A stretch of DNA of 64,000 nt, taken from assembly GCF_030580675.1 (NCBI RefSeq), contig NZ_JAUQUB010000001.1, positions 1,488,001 through 1,552,000 on the forward strand, read 5' to 3'. The DNA comes from Antiquaquibacter soli. Its GTDB lineage: Bacteria > Actinomycetota > Actinomycetes > Actinomycetales > Microbacteriaceae. The notes beneath the pieces were generated by a model. The model had not been told where the DNA came from and ran no database searches. It saw nothing but the letters and a program-made list of their open reading frames with translations. The translations under genes were made by a program, and so were the position numbers. Every line of letters starts with the position of its first letter. Positions within the stretch are counted from its first letter, which is position 1. Positions 35,703 to 48,345 of this stretch are shown in pieces.

Positions 35703-37643
35703 CTAGGCCGGGTGAGTTCGGGGCGATACCGGGGCGTCGTCCGGCAGTGGTCGGGCGACGGGGATCTTGCTTCCCAGCACCTGCGCCACGACGTCGCGGG
35801 CGATGTCCTGGGGCGTCAGCCCCACCTGCTCGAGGATGTACTCGCGGCTACCGTGCTCCAGGAATTCGTCCGGAAGGCCGAGTTCCGTCACCGCTGTGTC
35901 GACACCTGCGGATCGAAGGTCCTGACGGATGCGAGTTCCGATACCTCCGACGCGGACGCCGTCCTCGATGCTGATCACGATGCGGTGATCTGCGGCAAGG
36001 CCGATGAGCGATTGCGGGACCGGCACCACCCAACGCGGATCGACGACCGTCGCGCCGATGCCCTGTGCAGCGAGGCGCTCAGCGACCTGCAGGCCGATCT
36101 TCGCCATCGGCCCGACCGTGACGATGAGCACGTCCTTGTGGGGCGCCTCGCGGAGCACGTCGACGCCGTCGTCGGTGCGGCGGACCGCGTCGTACTCGGT
36201 CCCAACACTGCCCTTGGAGAAGCGAATCACGGTCGGCGCGTCGTGCACGACGACGGCCTCTCCGAGCTCTTCGCGCAAGCGGGTGGCATCCCGCGGCGCG
36301 GCGATACGGATGTTCGGCACGACCTGGAGGATGGCGAGGTCCCACATCCCGTGGTGGCTCGCACCGTCGGGGCCGGTCACGCCGGCGCGGTCGAGCACGA
36401 ACGTCACGCCGGCCTTGTGCAGCGCGACATCCATGAGCACCTGGTCGAAGGCCCGGTTGACGAACGTCGCATAGAGCGCGACGACGGGATGCAGCCCGCC
36501 GAACGCGAGGCCGGCGGCCGAAGCCACCGCGTGCTGCTCGGCGATACCGACGTCGAGCACGCGGTCGGGGTACTTCTCGGCGAGCTTGTGGAGGCCCGTC
36601 GGACGGAGCATGGCCGCAGTGATCCCCACGAGTCGCGGATCGGCGTCGGCGAGGTGGACGATCTCGTCAGCGAAGACGCTCGTCCACGACGGCTTGCTCG
36701 CGACCTCGATCGGCTCCCCCGTCTCGGGGTCGATCTGGCCCACCGCGTGGAACTGATCGGCGGTGTCGAGCAGCGCGGGCTGGTAGCCGCGCCCCTTCTC
36801 GGTGATGGCGTGCACGATGACCGGCGCCCCGAAGTTCTTTGCCTGCTCGAGCACCTCGATGAGGGCCCGCAGGTCGTGGCCGTGCACGGGCCCGAGGTAC
36901 TTGATGTCGAGATTGGAGTAGAGGGCCTCGTTGTTGGTGAACCGCGAGAGGAACCCGTGTGTGCCACCCCGGATGCCGCGGTAGAGCGCGCGGCCCGGTG
37001 CCCCGAACTTTTCGAACAGGCGCTGGCTGGTCGAGTAGAGGTTGCGGTACGAACGGCGCGTGCGGACGTTGTTGAGGAAGTGGGCCATCCCGCCGATCGT
37101 CGGCGCGTAGGACCGCCCGTTGTCGTTGACGATGATGACGAGGTTGCGGCTGTTGTCGTCGGTGATGTTGTTGAGGGCTTCCCACGTCATCCCGCCGGTC
37201 AGCGCGCCGTCTCCGACGATGGCGACGACGGAGCGGTCCTCCTGCCCGGTCATCGTGAAGGCCCTCGAGATGCCGTCCGCCCAGGAGAGCGAACTGGAGG
37301 CGTGGGAGCTCTCCACGATGTCGTGGGGCGACTCCGACCGCTGCGGGTAGCCGGCGAGCCCTCCCTCGCTGCGGAGCTTGCTGAAGTCCTGGCGACCCGT
37401 CAGGAGCTTGTGGACGTAGCTCTGGTGGCCAGTGTCGAAGATGATCGCGTCGCGGGGAGAGTCGAAGACTCGGTGCATCGCGATCGTGAGCTCGACCACG
37501 CCGAGGTTCGGTCCGAGATGACCGCCCGTCTTCGACACCTCGCGCACGAGGAAGTCACGGATCTCCCCAGCGAGCTCGCCGAGTTGGTCGATGGTCAGTG
37601 CATCCAGGTCTCGTGGACCGCGGATGCCCTCGAGAAGGCTCAT
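35703..37643 (-). CDS. dxs: 1-deoxy-D-xylulose-5-phosphate synthase
   Basis: This 646-residue thiamine-diphosphate enzyme condenses pyruvate and glyceraldehyde 3-phosphate in the first step of the non-mevalonate isoprenoid pathway. The ThDP motif is VGDGALTGGMTWEALNN...VNDN, with SSHASSSLSWADG and GHQSYVHKLLTGR nearby. The transketolase-like middle domain has DRAGVTGPDGASHHG. The start is nine bases from the acnA stop on the same strand, so it is probably cotranscribed with acnA. Confidence 0.97.
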   Translation of the reverse strand: MSLLEGIRGPRDLDALTIDQLGELAGEIRDFLVREVSKTGGHLGPNLGVVELTIAMHRVFDSPRDAIIFDTGHQSYVHKLLTGRQDFSKLRSEGGLAGYPQRSESPHDIVESSHASSSLSWADGISRAFTMTGQEDRSVVAIVGDGALTGGMTWEALNNITDDNSRNLVIIVNDNGRSYAPTIGGMAHFLNNVRTRRSYRNLYSTSQRLFEKFGAPGRALYRGIRGGTHGFLSRFTNNEALYSNLDIKYLGPVHGHDLRALIEVLEQAKNFGAPVIVHAITEKGRGYQPALLDTADQFHAVGQIDPETGEPIEVASKPSWTSVFADEIVHLADADPRLVGITAAMLRPTGLHKLAEKYPDRVLDVGIAEQHAVASAAGLAFGGLHPVVALYATFVNRAFDQVLMDVALHKAGVTFVLDRAGVTGPDGASHHGMWDLAILQVVPNIRIAAPRDATRLREELGEAVVVHDAPTVIRFSKGSVGTEYDAVRRTDDGVDVLREAPHKDVLIVTVGPMAKIGLQVAERLAAQGIGATVVDPRWVVPVPQSLIGLAADHRIVISIEDGVRVGGIGTRIRQDLRSAGVDTAVTELGLPDEFLEHGSREYILEQVGLTPQDIARDVVAQVLGSKIPVARPLPDDAPVSPRTHPA

Positions 37644-37652
37644 GACGAAAGC

Positions 37653-40487
<2,835 letters not shown>

Positions 40488-40546
40488 TGTCCGTCTCCCT
40501 TGCTGACCTGTGGTCAATCCTCGCTGGAGCGCTGAGCGCCTGCCAG

Positions 40547-40565
40547 CAAGGTAAGCCTAAGACTC
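40547..40565. promoter_or_regulatory. Partial DtxR/IdeR-like iron box upstream of acnA
   Basis: The plus strand reads CAAGGTAAGCCTAAGACTC. It matches 14 of 19 positions of the DtxR/IdeR consensus TWAGGTWAGSCTWACCTWA, with a good left half and a poor right half. It lies 60 bases upstream of the acnA start. Iron control of an Fe-S enzyme would make sense, but the match is partial and the site is only a candidate. Confidence 0.25.
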
Positions 40566-40597
40566 GGGATGCCCGGTCGGGCAGTCTCCCCAGTCAC

Positions 40598-40623
40598 AAA
40601 GTATCTCGATATCAAGATACTTT
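40598..40623. promoter_or_regulatory. 26-base near-perfect palindrome upstream of acnA
   Basis: The arms AAAGTATCT (40598-40606) and AGATACTTT (40615-40623) are exact inverted repeats. The eight central bases CGATATCA continue the symmetry with one mismatched pair. The element is AT-rich against a GC-rich background and lies 111 bases upstream of acnA, just beyond the DUF3159 stop. It looks like an operator for a dimeric regulator such as a MarR- or TetR-type protein; which one is unknown. Confidence 0.6.
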
Positions 40624-40626
40624 ACC

Positions 40627-41364
40627 CTACTGGGAAGCGGGCTCCGATTCCGGCTCCGACGCGCCGTCTGCCGGGCCGCGTGACCACGCCGCCCTCACGA
40701 GGAGCCACGTCACCCAGAGCAGCGCCGCGTAGAACGGTACGCCGAGGACGAGTTTCGTGGTGGCGAGGGCCGCCGTCTCACCCGCGAAGTACAAGGGCAG
40801 CTCGACGCCGAGTCGAACGGCGAACAGACCGCACCAGAGGAGGGTCGCGATGAGCGCCACGCGCACCTTCGCGCGGTCCGACCGCCAGGACGACCCCTCG
40901 CCGGTGACGAGGGACGCGATGACGCCGATGAGCGGCCAGCGCACCGCGAGGCTCACCAGGAGGGCGAGCAGGAATCCGGCATTGATGAGGAAGCCGGGCA
41001 CGAAGTTGTCCTCCGGCCGGCCCGTGATGAGCGCGAGCCCGGCAGAGATCCCGACGCCCAGCACTCCCGCCACCGCGGACGTCCACGGCTGCCGGGCGAC
41101 CAGGCGGACGACGACGAAGACGACCGCGATGCCGAGCGGGATGAGCACGGAGGGGACGAGCTCACGGGTGATCGCGTAGACGACGAGGAACCCGAGGCCC
41201 GGGAGCACGGACTCGACGATCCCGCGAACCCCGCCCATCGCGGCGAGCAGGGCCGAGCTCGTCGGGGTCTCCCCGGGGGCGACGCGGCCGAGACCGGACC
41301 GCTTGGCGGCTGCAGCGAAGGCCTCCCGCAGATCCGGCTCGGCGTCGGGGGCTCGATCGCTCAC
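40627..41364 (-). CDS. DUF3159 family membrane protein
   Basis: This 245-residue membrane protein has about six hydrophobic segments and the DUF3159 signatures MGGVRGIVESVLPGLGFLVVY near the N terminus and VRLVARQPWTSAVAG. The N-terminal 30 residues are soluble and basic/acidic. Its function is unknown. The GTG start overlaps the DUF3710 stop by four bases (GTGA), so the two are coupled, a pairing conserved in actinobacteria. Confidence 0.93.
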   Translation of the reverse strand: MSDRAPDAEPDLREAFAAAAKRSGLGRVAPGETPTSSALLAAMGGVRGIVESVLPGLGFLVVYAITRELVPSVLIPLGIAVVFVVVRLVARQPWTSAVAGVLGVGISAGLALITGRPEDNFVPGFLINAGFLLALLVSLAVRWPLIGVIASLVTGEGSSWRSDRAKVRVALIATLLWCGLFAVRLGVELPLYFAGETAALATTKLVLGVPFYAALLWVTWLLVRAAWSRGPADGASEPESEPASQ

Positions 41365-41948
41365 GCGGGTGCACCCGTCGCGGGCATGTGCAGCGGGATG
41401 AGGTCGCGCGGCGGCATCGGCGTCGTGCCGCGCACCACGACGATCGAACGGAAGAGGTCCTCGACCTTCGCGCCCGCCTCGCGATCCGTCGCGCCCTGCC
41501 CCGCGATGACGCCGCGGAGGAACCAGCGGGGACCGTCGACGCCGATGAAGCGGGCGTGTCGGGGTGCGGCCCCGGCGACGGGTATCTCCGCCAGGAGCTC
41601 CGGTCCGAAGACGCCGTCCTGGGGCGTCGTGGTGCCGCCTTGTCGGGCGATCTGATCGACGATCTGTGCGCGGATCTCATGCCACAGGCCGCTCGACCGC
41701 GGCGCGGCGAAGGGCTGGACCTGCAGCGTCGAACCGGCGTAGTCGAGACTGACCGCGACGACCCGCTTGCTGCCCTCCTCCACCTCGAGCCGGAGCCCGA
41801 GCTCCGGCCGCGGGAGGATCTTCACGCCGCCGAGGTCGACGTAGGGACGGACGGCGTTCGCCTCGGCCTCATCGAGAGGGCCGGCTGTCGCGCGGTCGGC
41901 GGGGCCGGACTTCGGCTGCTCGATCGCGCCGCTGTCGGTATCGCTCAC
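41361..41948 (-). CDS. DUF3710 family protein
   Basis: This 195-residue soluble protein is recognised by DLGGVKILPRPELGLRLEVE, LQVQPFAAPRSSGLWHEIRAQI and DGPRWFLRGVIAGQGA, the DUF3710 core. There is no enzyme motif and no known function. The GTG start lies 19 bases after the dut stop, and the gene is coupled to DUF3159. The conserved dut-DUF3710-DUF3159 order suggests a common transcription unit. Confidence 0.93.
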   Translation of the reverse strand: MSDTDSGAIEQPKSGPADRATAGPLDEAEANAVRPYVDLGGVKILPRPELGLRLEVEEGSKRVVAVSLDYAGSTLQVQPFAAPRSSGLWHEIRAQIVDQIARQGGTTTPQDGVFGPELLAEIPVAGAAPRHARFIGVDGPRWFLRGVIAGQGATDREAGAKVEDLFRSIVVVRGTTPMPPRDLIPLHMPATGAPA

Positions 41949-41967
41949 GGAATTCTCCTGATCTGGG

Positions 41968-42402
41968 TTAGTTGTGTCCGGTCGAGCCGAAGCCGCCCTC
42001 GCCCCGGTGGCTTCCGGGAAGGGTCTCGACCGGGATGAACCGGGCCCGCGAGACGGGCATGAGGATGAGTTGCGCGATCCGGTCGCCGACGGCGATCGAG
42101 AACGGCTCGCGCGAATCGGTGTTGAGGATCGTCACCCGGATCTCGCCCCGGTAGCCGGCATCCACCGTTCCCGGGCTGTTCACGATGGTGATGCCGTGGC
42201 GAGCGGCGAGGCCGCTCCGAGGCACGACGAACCCGACGTAGCCGTCAGGCATCGCGATCGACACGCCGGTGGGGACAGTCGCGCGATCCCCCGGTGCGAG
42301 GACGAAGGCTTCGGCGGCGCGGAGGTCGGCGCCGGCATCCCCGGGGTGCGCATACGCAGGCGTGTACGCCGCAGAGATGAGCACGTCGACGTTCTGAGTC
42401 AC
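41968..42402 (-). CDS. dut: Deoxyuridine 5'-triphosphate nucleotidohydrolase (dUTPase)
   Basis: This 144-residue trimeric dUTPase hydrolyses dUTP to dUMP, keeping uracil out of DNA. The five family motifs are visible, including PGDAGADLRA, PRSGLAARHGI, NSPGTVDAGYRGEIRV and RIAQLILMPV. The last, near the C terminus, is GEGGFGSTGHN, the arm closing over the substrate. The GTG start is 70 bases from the divergent DUF3093 gene. Confidence 0.96.
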   Translation of the reverse strand: MTQNVDVLISAAYTPAYAHPGDAGADLRAAEAFVLAPGDRATVPTGVSIAMPDGYVGFVVPRSGLAARHGITIVNSPGTVDAGYRGEIRVTILNTDSREPFSIAVGDRIAQLILMPVSRARFIPVETLPGSHRGEGGFGSTGHN

Positions 42403-42472
42403 GAGTCGAGGCTAGTGGAGAACACTGGGCGCCCCGTGAGCGCCGCTCCCCGAAGTCTGATCGAATAGGGGC

Positions 42473-42907
42473 ATGGTGAAGTACGCCGAACGACTTTGGC
42501 CCGCCCCCTGGCTGTATCTGGCCACCGCGCTCGTGATCCCGGCGAGCCTGCTGGTGTTCCTCCCGATCAGCGAGCTCGCCGGGATCATCGTCGCCGTCGT
42601 GCTCTACGCGGGCTGCGTGGCGCTCCTGCTCCTCGCCGCCCCTCGGATCGAGGTGACGGACGCGGAACTCGTCGCAGGCAAAGCGCGCATCCCGCTCTCG
42701 CTCGTCGGCGCGGTGGCTACGGCGCGCGGCGATTCAGCGCGCCAGGAGCGCGGACCGGGCCTCGACGCGCGGGCGTGGCTCCTCATCCGCGGCTGGGTCG
42801 ACCCGGTGGTCAAGGTCGAGATCACCGACCCGAAGGACCCGACGCCGTACTGGCTGCTTTCCACGAGGCACCCGGATGCTCTCGCCGAGGCCCTTCGCGG
42901 GGACTAG
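42473..42907 (+). CDS. DUF3093 family membrane protein
   Basis: This 144-residue protein has two N-terminal membrane segments (about residues 15-32 and 35-55) and a soluble C-terminal domain with PRIEVTDAELVAGKARIPL and DPTPYWLLSTRHP, both DUF3093 hallmarks. The function is unknown. It diverges from dut, and its last four bases overlap the convergent DUF4193 gene. The neighbourhood dut/DUF3093/DUF4193 is conserved across actinobacteria. Confidence 0.92.
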   Translation: MVKYAERLWPAPWLYLATALVIPASLLVFLPISELAGIIVAVVLYAGCVALLLLAAPRIEVTDAELVAGKARIPLSLVGAVATARGDSARQERGPGLDARAWLLIRGWVDPVVKVEITDPKDPTPYWLLSTRHPDALAEALRGD

Positions 42908-43197
42908 GCCGCGCACTCCAGGCAGATCGGCCCGAGCTTCGACTCGTGGTCGATCTGCGAGCGGTGCTTCACGAGGAAGCAGCTCACGCACGTGAACTCG
43001 TCCGCCTGGGGCGGAAGCACGACGACGTCGAGATCGAGGTCGGAGAGGTCGGCGCCGGCGAGCTCGAAACTTCCGGGGTTGTCGGCGTCGTCGTTGTCGA
43101 TCGACCCCGAGGTCTTGTCCGGCACGCGCTCCTTGAGGGCCTCGATCGACTCCGAGTCATCGTCGGTCTTGCGGGGGGCGTCGTAGTCGGTAGCCAT
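42904..43197 (-). CDS. DUF4193 family zinc-ribbon protein
   Basis: This 97-residue acidic protein ends in a four-cysteine zinc ribbon: FTCVSCFLVKHRSQ then ICLECAA. It starts MATDYDAPRKTDDDSES, the invariant start of DUF4193. The family resembles DksA/TraR C-terminal ribbons and may touch RNA polymerase or nucleic acid, but this is not proven. It diverges from sepH across a 211-bp gap that holds promoters for both, in which I could not pick out convincing hexamers. Confidence 0.93.
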   Translation of the reverse strand: MATDYDAPRKTDDDSESIEALKERVPDKTSGSIDNDDADNPGSFELAGADLSDLDLDVVVLPPQADEFTCVSCFLVKHRSQIDHESKLGPICLECAA

Positions 43198-43408
43198 GCC
43201 TATCCACTTCTTATGTGCGTCGCTCGTGAGGTTCCGTATCGAAAACGGCGGGGACAGTGTGCATCAATCGATTGCGAATAGCAAACCACTGAACGGCCGT
43301 CGCTTTCATGCGTCCGAATCAACTTCCGGCACGCCCTAGTTATTCCCGAGCATCGGCTTCCGCGCGTGTCATCCTGGTCCGGATCGGACGACTGGAGGTC
43401 GTTGAAGC

Positions 43409-44422
43409 ATGCAGGAATTGCGCGTAGTCGGAACCGAGGGCGGCGCCCTCATCGTCGCGTCCGAGGACGGCGTGCGCTACCGCATCCCCGCCGAGGACGT
43501 CGTTCAGGCGGGGCTGCGCCAGGCGCCCATCGATCATGGCGCCTCGCGCCGGATCGCCCCCAAGGACATCCAGGCGCACATTCGTTCCGGGATGTCGGCC
43601 CAGGATGTCGCGTCGATCACCGGGGCACCGCTCGAGTACATCCAGCGATTCGAGGGCCCGGTGCTCGCGGAGCGCGAGTTCGTCGTGAACTCGGCCCTCG
43701 ATGTTCCCGTGCGGACGGCGTCCGACACCGACCCGATGGCGCAGGGCACGACGTTCGGCGTCGCCATCCGGCAGCGGCTTGCCGACGTGTCCGGCACCAA
43801 CGAGCGCTGGGCGAGTTGGAAGGAGACCGGTGGCGGCTGGATCGTCAAGCTGTCCTTCACAGCGAACCAGATCGATCACGACGCGCGGTGGCAGTTCGAC
43901 CCCCGCAAGCAGTCGCTCGTGCCGCTCAACAACGAGGCCGTCACACTCTCCCAGCAGGGCGAAGCGGCAGGCTCTCTCATCCCCCGGCTGCGTGCCGTCG
44001 GCCCCACCGAGCCGGTCGAGGTGGACGCGCCCCGATTCGACAGTGGTGCGTTTCTCGTTGACGACTCACCCGCGGATGAGCCCCCGGCCCCCGCTCCGCC
44101 GGCCCCCGTCGCGCTCCCCCGGTCCCGAGCGGAGGAGGAGCCCGTCCAGGGCAACCAGACGGCCGACCTCCTGGAAGCGCTGCGCCGCCGCCGTGGGGAG
44201 CGCGAGTCGGCTGGCTTCGGCGACGAGGACGCCCGAGCGGCGCACCCCTCGACGGGAGGCATCCGAGTGGTCGACGTCCCGATCGACTCCGTCATCGAGG
44301 ACGAGTCGAACGGGCAGCGCTCCACCGCTCCGCAGCCGACGACGCGGAAGAAGGGCCGCGCCGCGATGCCCACGTGGGACGAGATCGTCTTCGGCGCCCG
44401 CCCCGACGACGACCCCGCGTAG
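43409..44422 (+). CDS. sepH: Septation protein SepH
   Basis: This 337-residue protein has the N-terminal DUF3071/SepH domain (MQELRVVGTEGGALIVASEDG, then KDIQAHIRSGMSAQDVASITG, a helix-turn-helix). A long Pro/Ala/Glu-rich disordered region leads to a C-terminal motif ending MPTWDEIVFGARPDDD. In Streptomyces SepH binds and stimulates FtsZ assembly at division sites; the same role is likely here. GGAGG lies ten bases upstream of the ATG. It converges on the phosphodiesterase-like gene with a three-base gap. Confidence 0.93.
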   Translation: MQELRVVGTEGGALIVASEDGVRYRIPAEDVVQAGLRQAPIDHGASRRIAPKDIQAHIRSGMSAQDVASITGAPLEYIQRFEGPVLAEREFVVNSALDVPVRTASDTDPMAQGTTFGVAIRQRLADVSGTNERWASWKETGGGWIVKLSFTANQIDHDARWQFDPRKQSLVPLNNEAVTLSQQGEAAGSLIPRLRAVGPTEPVEVDAPRFDSGAFLVDDSPADEPPAPAPPAPVALPRSRAEEEPVQGNQTADLLEALRRRRGERESAGFGDEDARAAHPSTGGIRVVDVPIDSVIEDESNGQRSTAPQPTTRKKGRAAMPTWDEIVFGARPDDDPA

Positions 44423-44425
44423 TCG

Positions 44426-45550
44426 CTAGCGCTCGAACCCGCCGAAGCGCAGCAGCGGCACTCGAAGCTCGGTGGGCGATGCGGAGCCGTGCTGCCCCAC
44501 CATGCGCCGGGACGCTCCGGCCGTCCGTCCGTCGTAGTAGGCCACCGCCTTGCGCGCCGCGACGAACAGGTCACCCATTCGGCGTGCGACGACGGGGTCC
44601 ACGGCACCGAACCACCCCGACTCGACGACCTCATCGCGAGTGGCGATCCACGCGCGGTCCGACTCCGCGTCCTTCCAGCGAGCGACGACCGCGTCAGGGT
44701 CGGCGTCCGGCTCGAAGCGCAGCTGCAGGCACCGGGGCTCGCCCGCGACGTGCCGGACGCCGTCGAGCAGGCCGGGATGCTCGTCGACGAGCACGTGGGC
44801 GTGAGCGGGGACGTCGAGCACTCCGTGATCGGCGGTGACGAGCATCCCGTCGCGCGGACCGCACGCTGTCGCGAGCCTCCCGAGGGCCCCATCGACCCCC
44901 TCGAGCGCAGCCGTCCACTCACCCGACTCCCAGCCCTTCGCGTGTGCCGCGACATCCAGTTCCGGGATGTAGAGATAGGCGATACCCCGTGCACCGGAGC
45001 GCAACCAGGCGATGGCCGCATCGACTCGGTCGTCGACGCTCGATCCCGCGAGGTAGCGCGCACCCCTCAGCGCCGCTCGTGAGAACCCGGAATCGCGATA
45101 GCGCTCCGGGCCGATGACCACGGCATCGAGGCCGTCGGCGCTCGCCCGCTCGAAGAGGGTGCGCTCGCGCTGCCAGGTCGCCGGATCCTGTCGCTCGTCC
45201 CACCCCGTGAGCTGGTTGACGACGGCGTCCCGGTCCGGGTCGGCGACGGAGTAGCCCACGATGCCGTGGGCACCGGGGAGCCGGCCGGTTGTCAGAGTCG
45301 TGATCGCGCTCGCGGTCGTCGTCGGGAATCCCGCAGCGATCGCGTCCTTGGGTCCGAGCGCCGCCGCGAGCCGCCGCGCGTGGCCCGACCGGGCGCGGAG
45401 CGCCTCGACTCCGAGGCCGTCGACGAGCACCACGACCGCTCGGTCGACAGACGGCAGAGCGAGGCGACCGCCCTCGCCGAGCACTGCGCGACACGAACTT
45501 TCGAGCACATCGGCCAGGCTCGCAGCGTCGCGTGGGGCCGCCGGTAGCAT
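44426..45550 (-). CDS. Alkaline phosphatase family protein (nucleotide pyrophosphatase/phosphodiesterase fold)
   Basis: This 374-residue member of the alkaline phosphatase superfamily binds metal through [13 protein letters not shown] (Asp) and [14 protein letters not shown] (Asp-His). The nucleophile Thr lies in [16 protein letters not shown] and [13 protein letters not shown] carries the next Asp and His. It probably cleaves phosphodiester or pyrophosphate bonds; the substrate is unknown. No signal peptide is seen, so it is cytoplasmic. The ATG is only 12 bases from the divergent parC start, so the promoters must lie within coding sequence or be shared. Confidence 0.92.
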   Translation of the reverse strand: MLPAAPRDAASLADVLESSCRAVLGEGGRLALPSVDRAVVVLVDGLGVEALRARSGHARRLAAALGPKDAIAAGFPTTTASAITTLTTGRLPGAHGIVGYSVADPDRDAVVNQLTGWDERQDPATWQRERTLFERASADGLDAVVIGPERYRDSGFSRAALRGARYLAGSSVDDRVDAAIAWLRSGARGIAYLYIPELDVAAHAKGWESGEWTAALEGVDGALGRLATACGPRDGMLVTADHGVLDVPAHAHVLVDEHPGLLDGVRHVAGEPRCLQLRFEPDADPDAVVARWKDAESDRAWIATRDEVVESGWFGAVDPVVARRMGDLFVAARKAVAYYDGRTAGASRRMVGQHGSASPTELRVPLLRFGGFER

Positions 45551-45562
45551 GGGGGCAATCCT

Positions 45563-48016
45563 ATGGCTACCCGCGAAAATCCCCCCACTGTCACGCCTGC
45601 AGGCGAGCGCATCGAGGACGTCGATGTCTCGACCGAGATGCAGGGATCGTTCCTCGAGTACGCGTACTCGGTCATCCATTCCCGCGCGCTCCCCGACGCC
45701 AGGGACGGGCTCAAGCCGGTTCAGCGCCGCATCCTGTACCAGATGACCGAGATGGGTCTGCGGCCCGATCGCGGCCACGTGAAGTCGTCGCGCGTCGTGG
45801 GCGACGTGATGGGAAAGCTCCACCCTCACGGTGACGCTCCGATCTACGACGCGATGGTGAGACTGGCCCAGGACTTCGTCATGCGCGTGCCGCTCATCGA
45901 CGGCCACGGCAACTTCGGCTCGCTCGACGACGGCCCCGCGGCCCCCCGGTACACCGAGGCCCGGTTGCAGGCGGCCGCGCTCGCCCTCACCGACGACCTC
46001 GACGAGGACGTCGTCGACTTCGTACCGAACTACGACAACTCCTTAATGCAGCCCGGTGTGCTGCCTGCCGCGTTCCCGAATCTCCTCGTGAACGGAGCCT
46101 CCGGCATCGCGGTCGGCATGGCCACCAACATGGCGCCACACAATCTCATCGAGGTAGTCGGCGCCGCGAGGCATCTGCTGGAGCATCCGGATGCCCCGCT
46201 CGAGGACCTCATGGCCTTCGTCCCCGGTCCCGACCTGCCCTCGGGCGGGACGATCATCGGGCTCGACGGCATCAAGGACGCCTACGCGACCGGCCGCGGC
46301 GCCTTCAAGACGCGCGCACGTGTGTCCGTCGAGTCGATCACGGCTCGCAAGACCGGTCTCGTCGTCACCGAGCTTCCCTATCTCGTCGGCACCGAGCGCG
46401 TGATCGAGAAGATCAAGGACGGGGTCACGAGCAAGAAGATCAACGGCATCTCGGATGTCACAGACCTCACCGATCGCAAGCACGGCATGCGCCTCGTCAT
46501 CGGCATCAAGACCGGATTCAGCCCGGAGGCGGTGCTCGAGCAGCTCTACCGCCTGACCCCGCTCGAGGACAGCTTCTCGATCAACAACGTCGCTCTCGTC
46601 GAGGGCCAGCCGCGCACCCTCGGACTGCGAGACCTCCTGCGGGTTTACCTCGACCACCGCCTCGAGGTGGTACGTCGGCGCAGCGAGTACCGTCTTGCGC
46701 GGCGCAAGGAACGGCTGCACCTCGTCGAGGGCCTCCTCATCGCGATCCTGGACATCGACGAGGTCATCCAGGTCATCCGCACGAGCGACGACAGCGAGCA
46801 GGCGCGTACCCGCCTCATCGACGTCTTCGACCTCAGCGAACTGCAGGCCGAGTACATCCTCGAGCTCCGGCTCCGCCGCCTGACCCGCTTCAGCCGCATC
46901 GAGCTCGAGGCCGAGCGCGACAAGCTGCAGGCGGAGATCGCCGAGCTCGAGGGCATCCTCGCCGACCCCGCGCGCATCCGCCACCTCGTCTCGACCGAGC
47001 TCGAAGAGGTCGCCGAGCGATTCGGGACCCCCCGCCGCACGCTGCTCACGCAGGCCCGACCCTCGGTCGCGACCTCAGCGGCCGCTCGCAAGAGCGCGCC
47101 GGTGCTCGAGATCGCTGACGCCCCGTGCGAGGTGCTGCTCTCGACGACCGGTCGGGCGATCCGCGTCGACCTGACGGAGGACTCTGCTCCCGGCGCGCCC
47201 CGCCGGCGCAGCAAGCACGACGCGATCCGCTCCCGCGTGACGACCACGAGCCGGAGCGAGATCGGCGCCATCACGGCGAGCGGCCGCCTCATCCGGTTCA
47301 CGGCGGTCGATCTGCCCAGTGTGCCCGCCAACTCCATCCAGCTCGCGGCGGGGGCCAGGATCGGCGAGTACCTCGCGCTCGGCCCCAAGGAGAAGGTGCT
47401 CGGCCTGGTGTCGCTCGACTCGGACCAGCCGATCGCCCTCGGTACCCGGCAGGGCGTCGTCAAGCGGGTCGCGCCCGGAGGCTGGCCGGGCAAGCCCGAC
47501 TTCGAGGTCATCGCCCTCAAGCCCGGTGACGAGGTCGTCGGCGTCGCCCAGGGCGGCGACACCGACGAACTCGTCTTCGTCTCCTCGGATGCCCAGCTCC
47601 TGCACTACCCCGCCTCGGCGGTGCGCCCCCAGGGTGCTGCCGCCGGAGGAATGGCCGGCATCAACCTCAGCGCGAAGGCGAGCGTGGCGTTCTTCGGAGC
47701 GATAGATCCCGGCGTCGACAACGTGGTGGTGACGGTCTCCACGTCGACGGCCACCATCGCGGGAGCCGACCCCGGTCGCGCCAAGGTGTCCTCATTCGCC
47801 GAGTTCCCCGGCAAGGGGCGCGCAACGGGGGGCGTGCGGGCGCACGCCTTCCTCAAGGGCGAAGACGTGCTCGGTCTGGCGTGGGTGGGCCCCGCCCCCG
47901 CTCTCGCGGTGGGTACTGACGGCGCAGCACGCGCGCTCCCCGATTCGGGCTCCAAGCGCGATGCTTCGGGCGCCGTGCTCGAGAACGTCGTCGGGTCGGT
48001 CGGCGAGCAGGTCTAA
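45563..48016 (+). CDS. parC: DNA topoisomerase IV subunit A (second type II topoisomerase A subunit)
   Basis: This 817-residue GyrA/ParC-family subunit has the quinolone region [18 protein letters not shown] and the DNA-cleaving Tyr130 in [10 protein letters not shown]. Its beta-pinwheel C-terminal domain lacks a clear GyrA box (the nearest stretch is PGKGRATGG). This favours decatenation by topoisomerase IV over negative supercoiling. A separate gyrA-gyrB pair would be expected near dnaA, outside the window. The B subunit is 2.6 kb away on the opposite strand. The stop overlaps azlD by four bases. Confidence 0.93.
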   Translation: MATRENPPTVTPAGERIEDVDVSTEMQGSFLEYAYSVIHSRALPDARDGLKPVQRRILYQMTEMGLRPDRGHVKSSRVVGDVMGKLHPHGDAPIYDAMVRLAQDFVMRVPLIDGHGNFGSLDDGPAAPRYTEARLQAAALALTDDLDEDVVDFVPNYDNSLMQPGVLPAAFPNLLVNGASGIAVGMATNMAPHNLIEVVGAARHLLEHPDAPLEDLMAFVPGPDLPSGGTIIGLDGIKDAYATGRGAFKTRARVSVESITARKTGLVVTELPYLVGTERVIEKIKDGVTSKKINGISDVTDLTDRKHGMRLVIGIKTGFSPEAVLEQLYRLTPLEDSFSINNVALVEGQPRTLGLRDLLRVYLDHRLEVVRRRSEYRLARRKERLHLVEGLLIAILDIDEVIQVIRTSDDSEQARTRLIDVFDLSELQAEYILELRLRRLTRFSRIELEAERDKLQAEIAELEGILADPARIRHLVSTELEEVAERFGTPRRTLLTQARPSVATSAAARKSAPVLEIADAPCEVLLSTTGRAIRVDLTEDSAPGAPRRRSKHDAIRSRVTTTSRSEIGAITASGRLIRFTAVDLPSVPANSIQLAAGARIGEYLALGPKEKVLGLVSLDSDQPIALGTRQGVVKRVAPGGWPGKPDFEVIALKPGDEVVGVAQGGDTDELVFVSSDAQLLHYPASAVRPQGAAAGGMAGINLSAKASVAFFGAIDPGVDNVVVTVSTSTATIAGADPGRAKVSSFAEFPGKGRATGGVRAHAFLKGEDVLGLAWVGPAPALAVGTDGAARALPDSGSKRDASGAVLENVVGSVGEQV

Positions 48017-48345
48017 CGCGACACGCCCAGGAGAGCGAGCAGGGCGAGCATCCCCCACCAGCTCACCAGCCCGCCGAGCAGTCCTACCCACGTCTGACGG
48101 CTCCACCGCCACAGCAGCCAGCTGACAACGGCAGCGACCAGCGCGGGTACCGATTCGGCCCACGTGAGCTCACCCCTCGGCGCGAGAATGCCCGGAACCG
48201 CGATCGCCGCGAGGACCGCCGGCCCGATGAGCGGCAGGTACCGCACGACGCGCTTCGGCGGCCGCAGCCTCCGATCCAGCAGGAACACGACCCGCGTGAC
48301 GAAGGTCACGAGCCCCGAGACCAGCACCGCGACGAGCTCAAGCAC
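48013..48345 (-). CDS. azlD: AzlD family branched-chain amino acid export subunit
   Basis: This 110-residue protein has three to four membrane segments and the AzlD pattern [14 protein letters not shown] near the N terminus, then [19 protein letters not shown]. With AzlC it forms a branched-chain amino acid exporter (BrnFE type). Its start overlaps the azlC stop by eight bases, and its stop overlaps parC by four bases in convergent orientation. Confidence 0.93.
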   Translation of the reverse strand: MLELVAVLVSGLVTFVTRVVFLLDRRLRPPKRVVRYLPLIGPAVLAAIAVPGILAPRGELTWAESVPALVAAVVSWLLWRWSRQTWVGLLGGLVSWWGMLALLALLGVSR

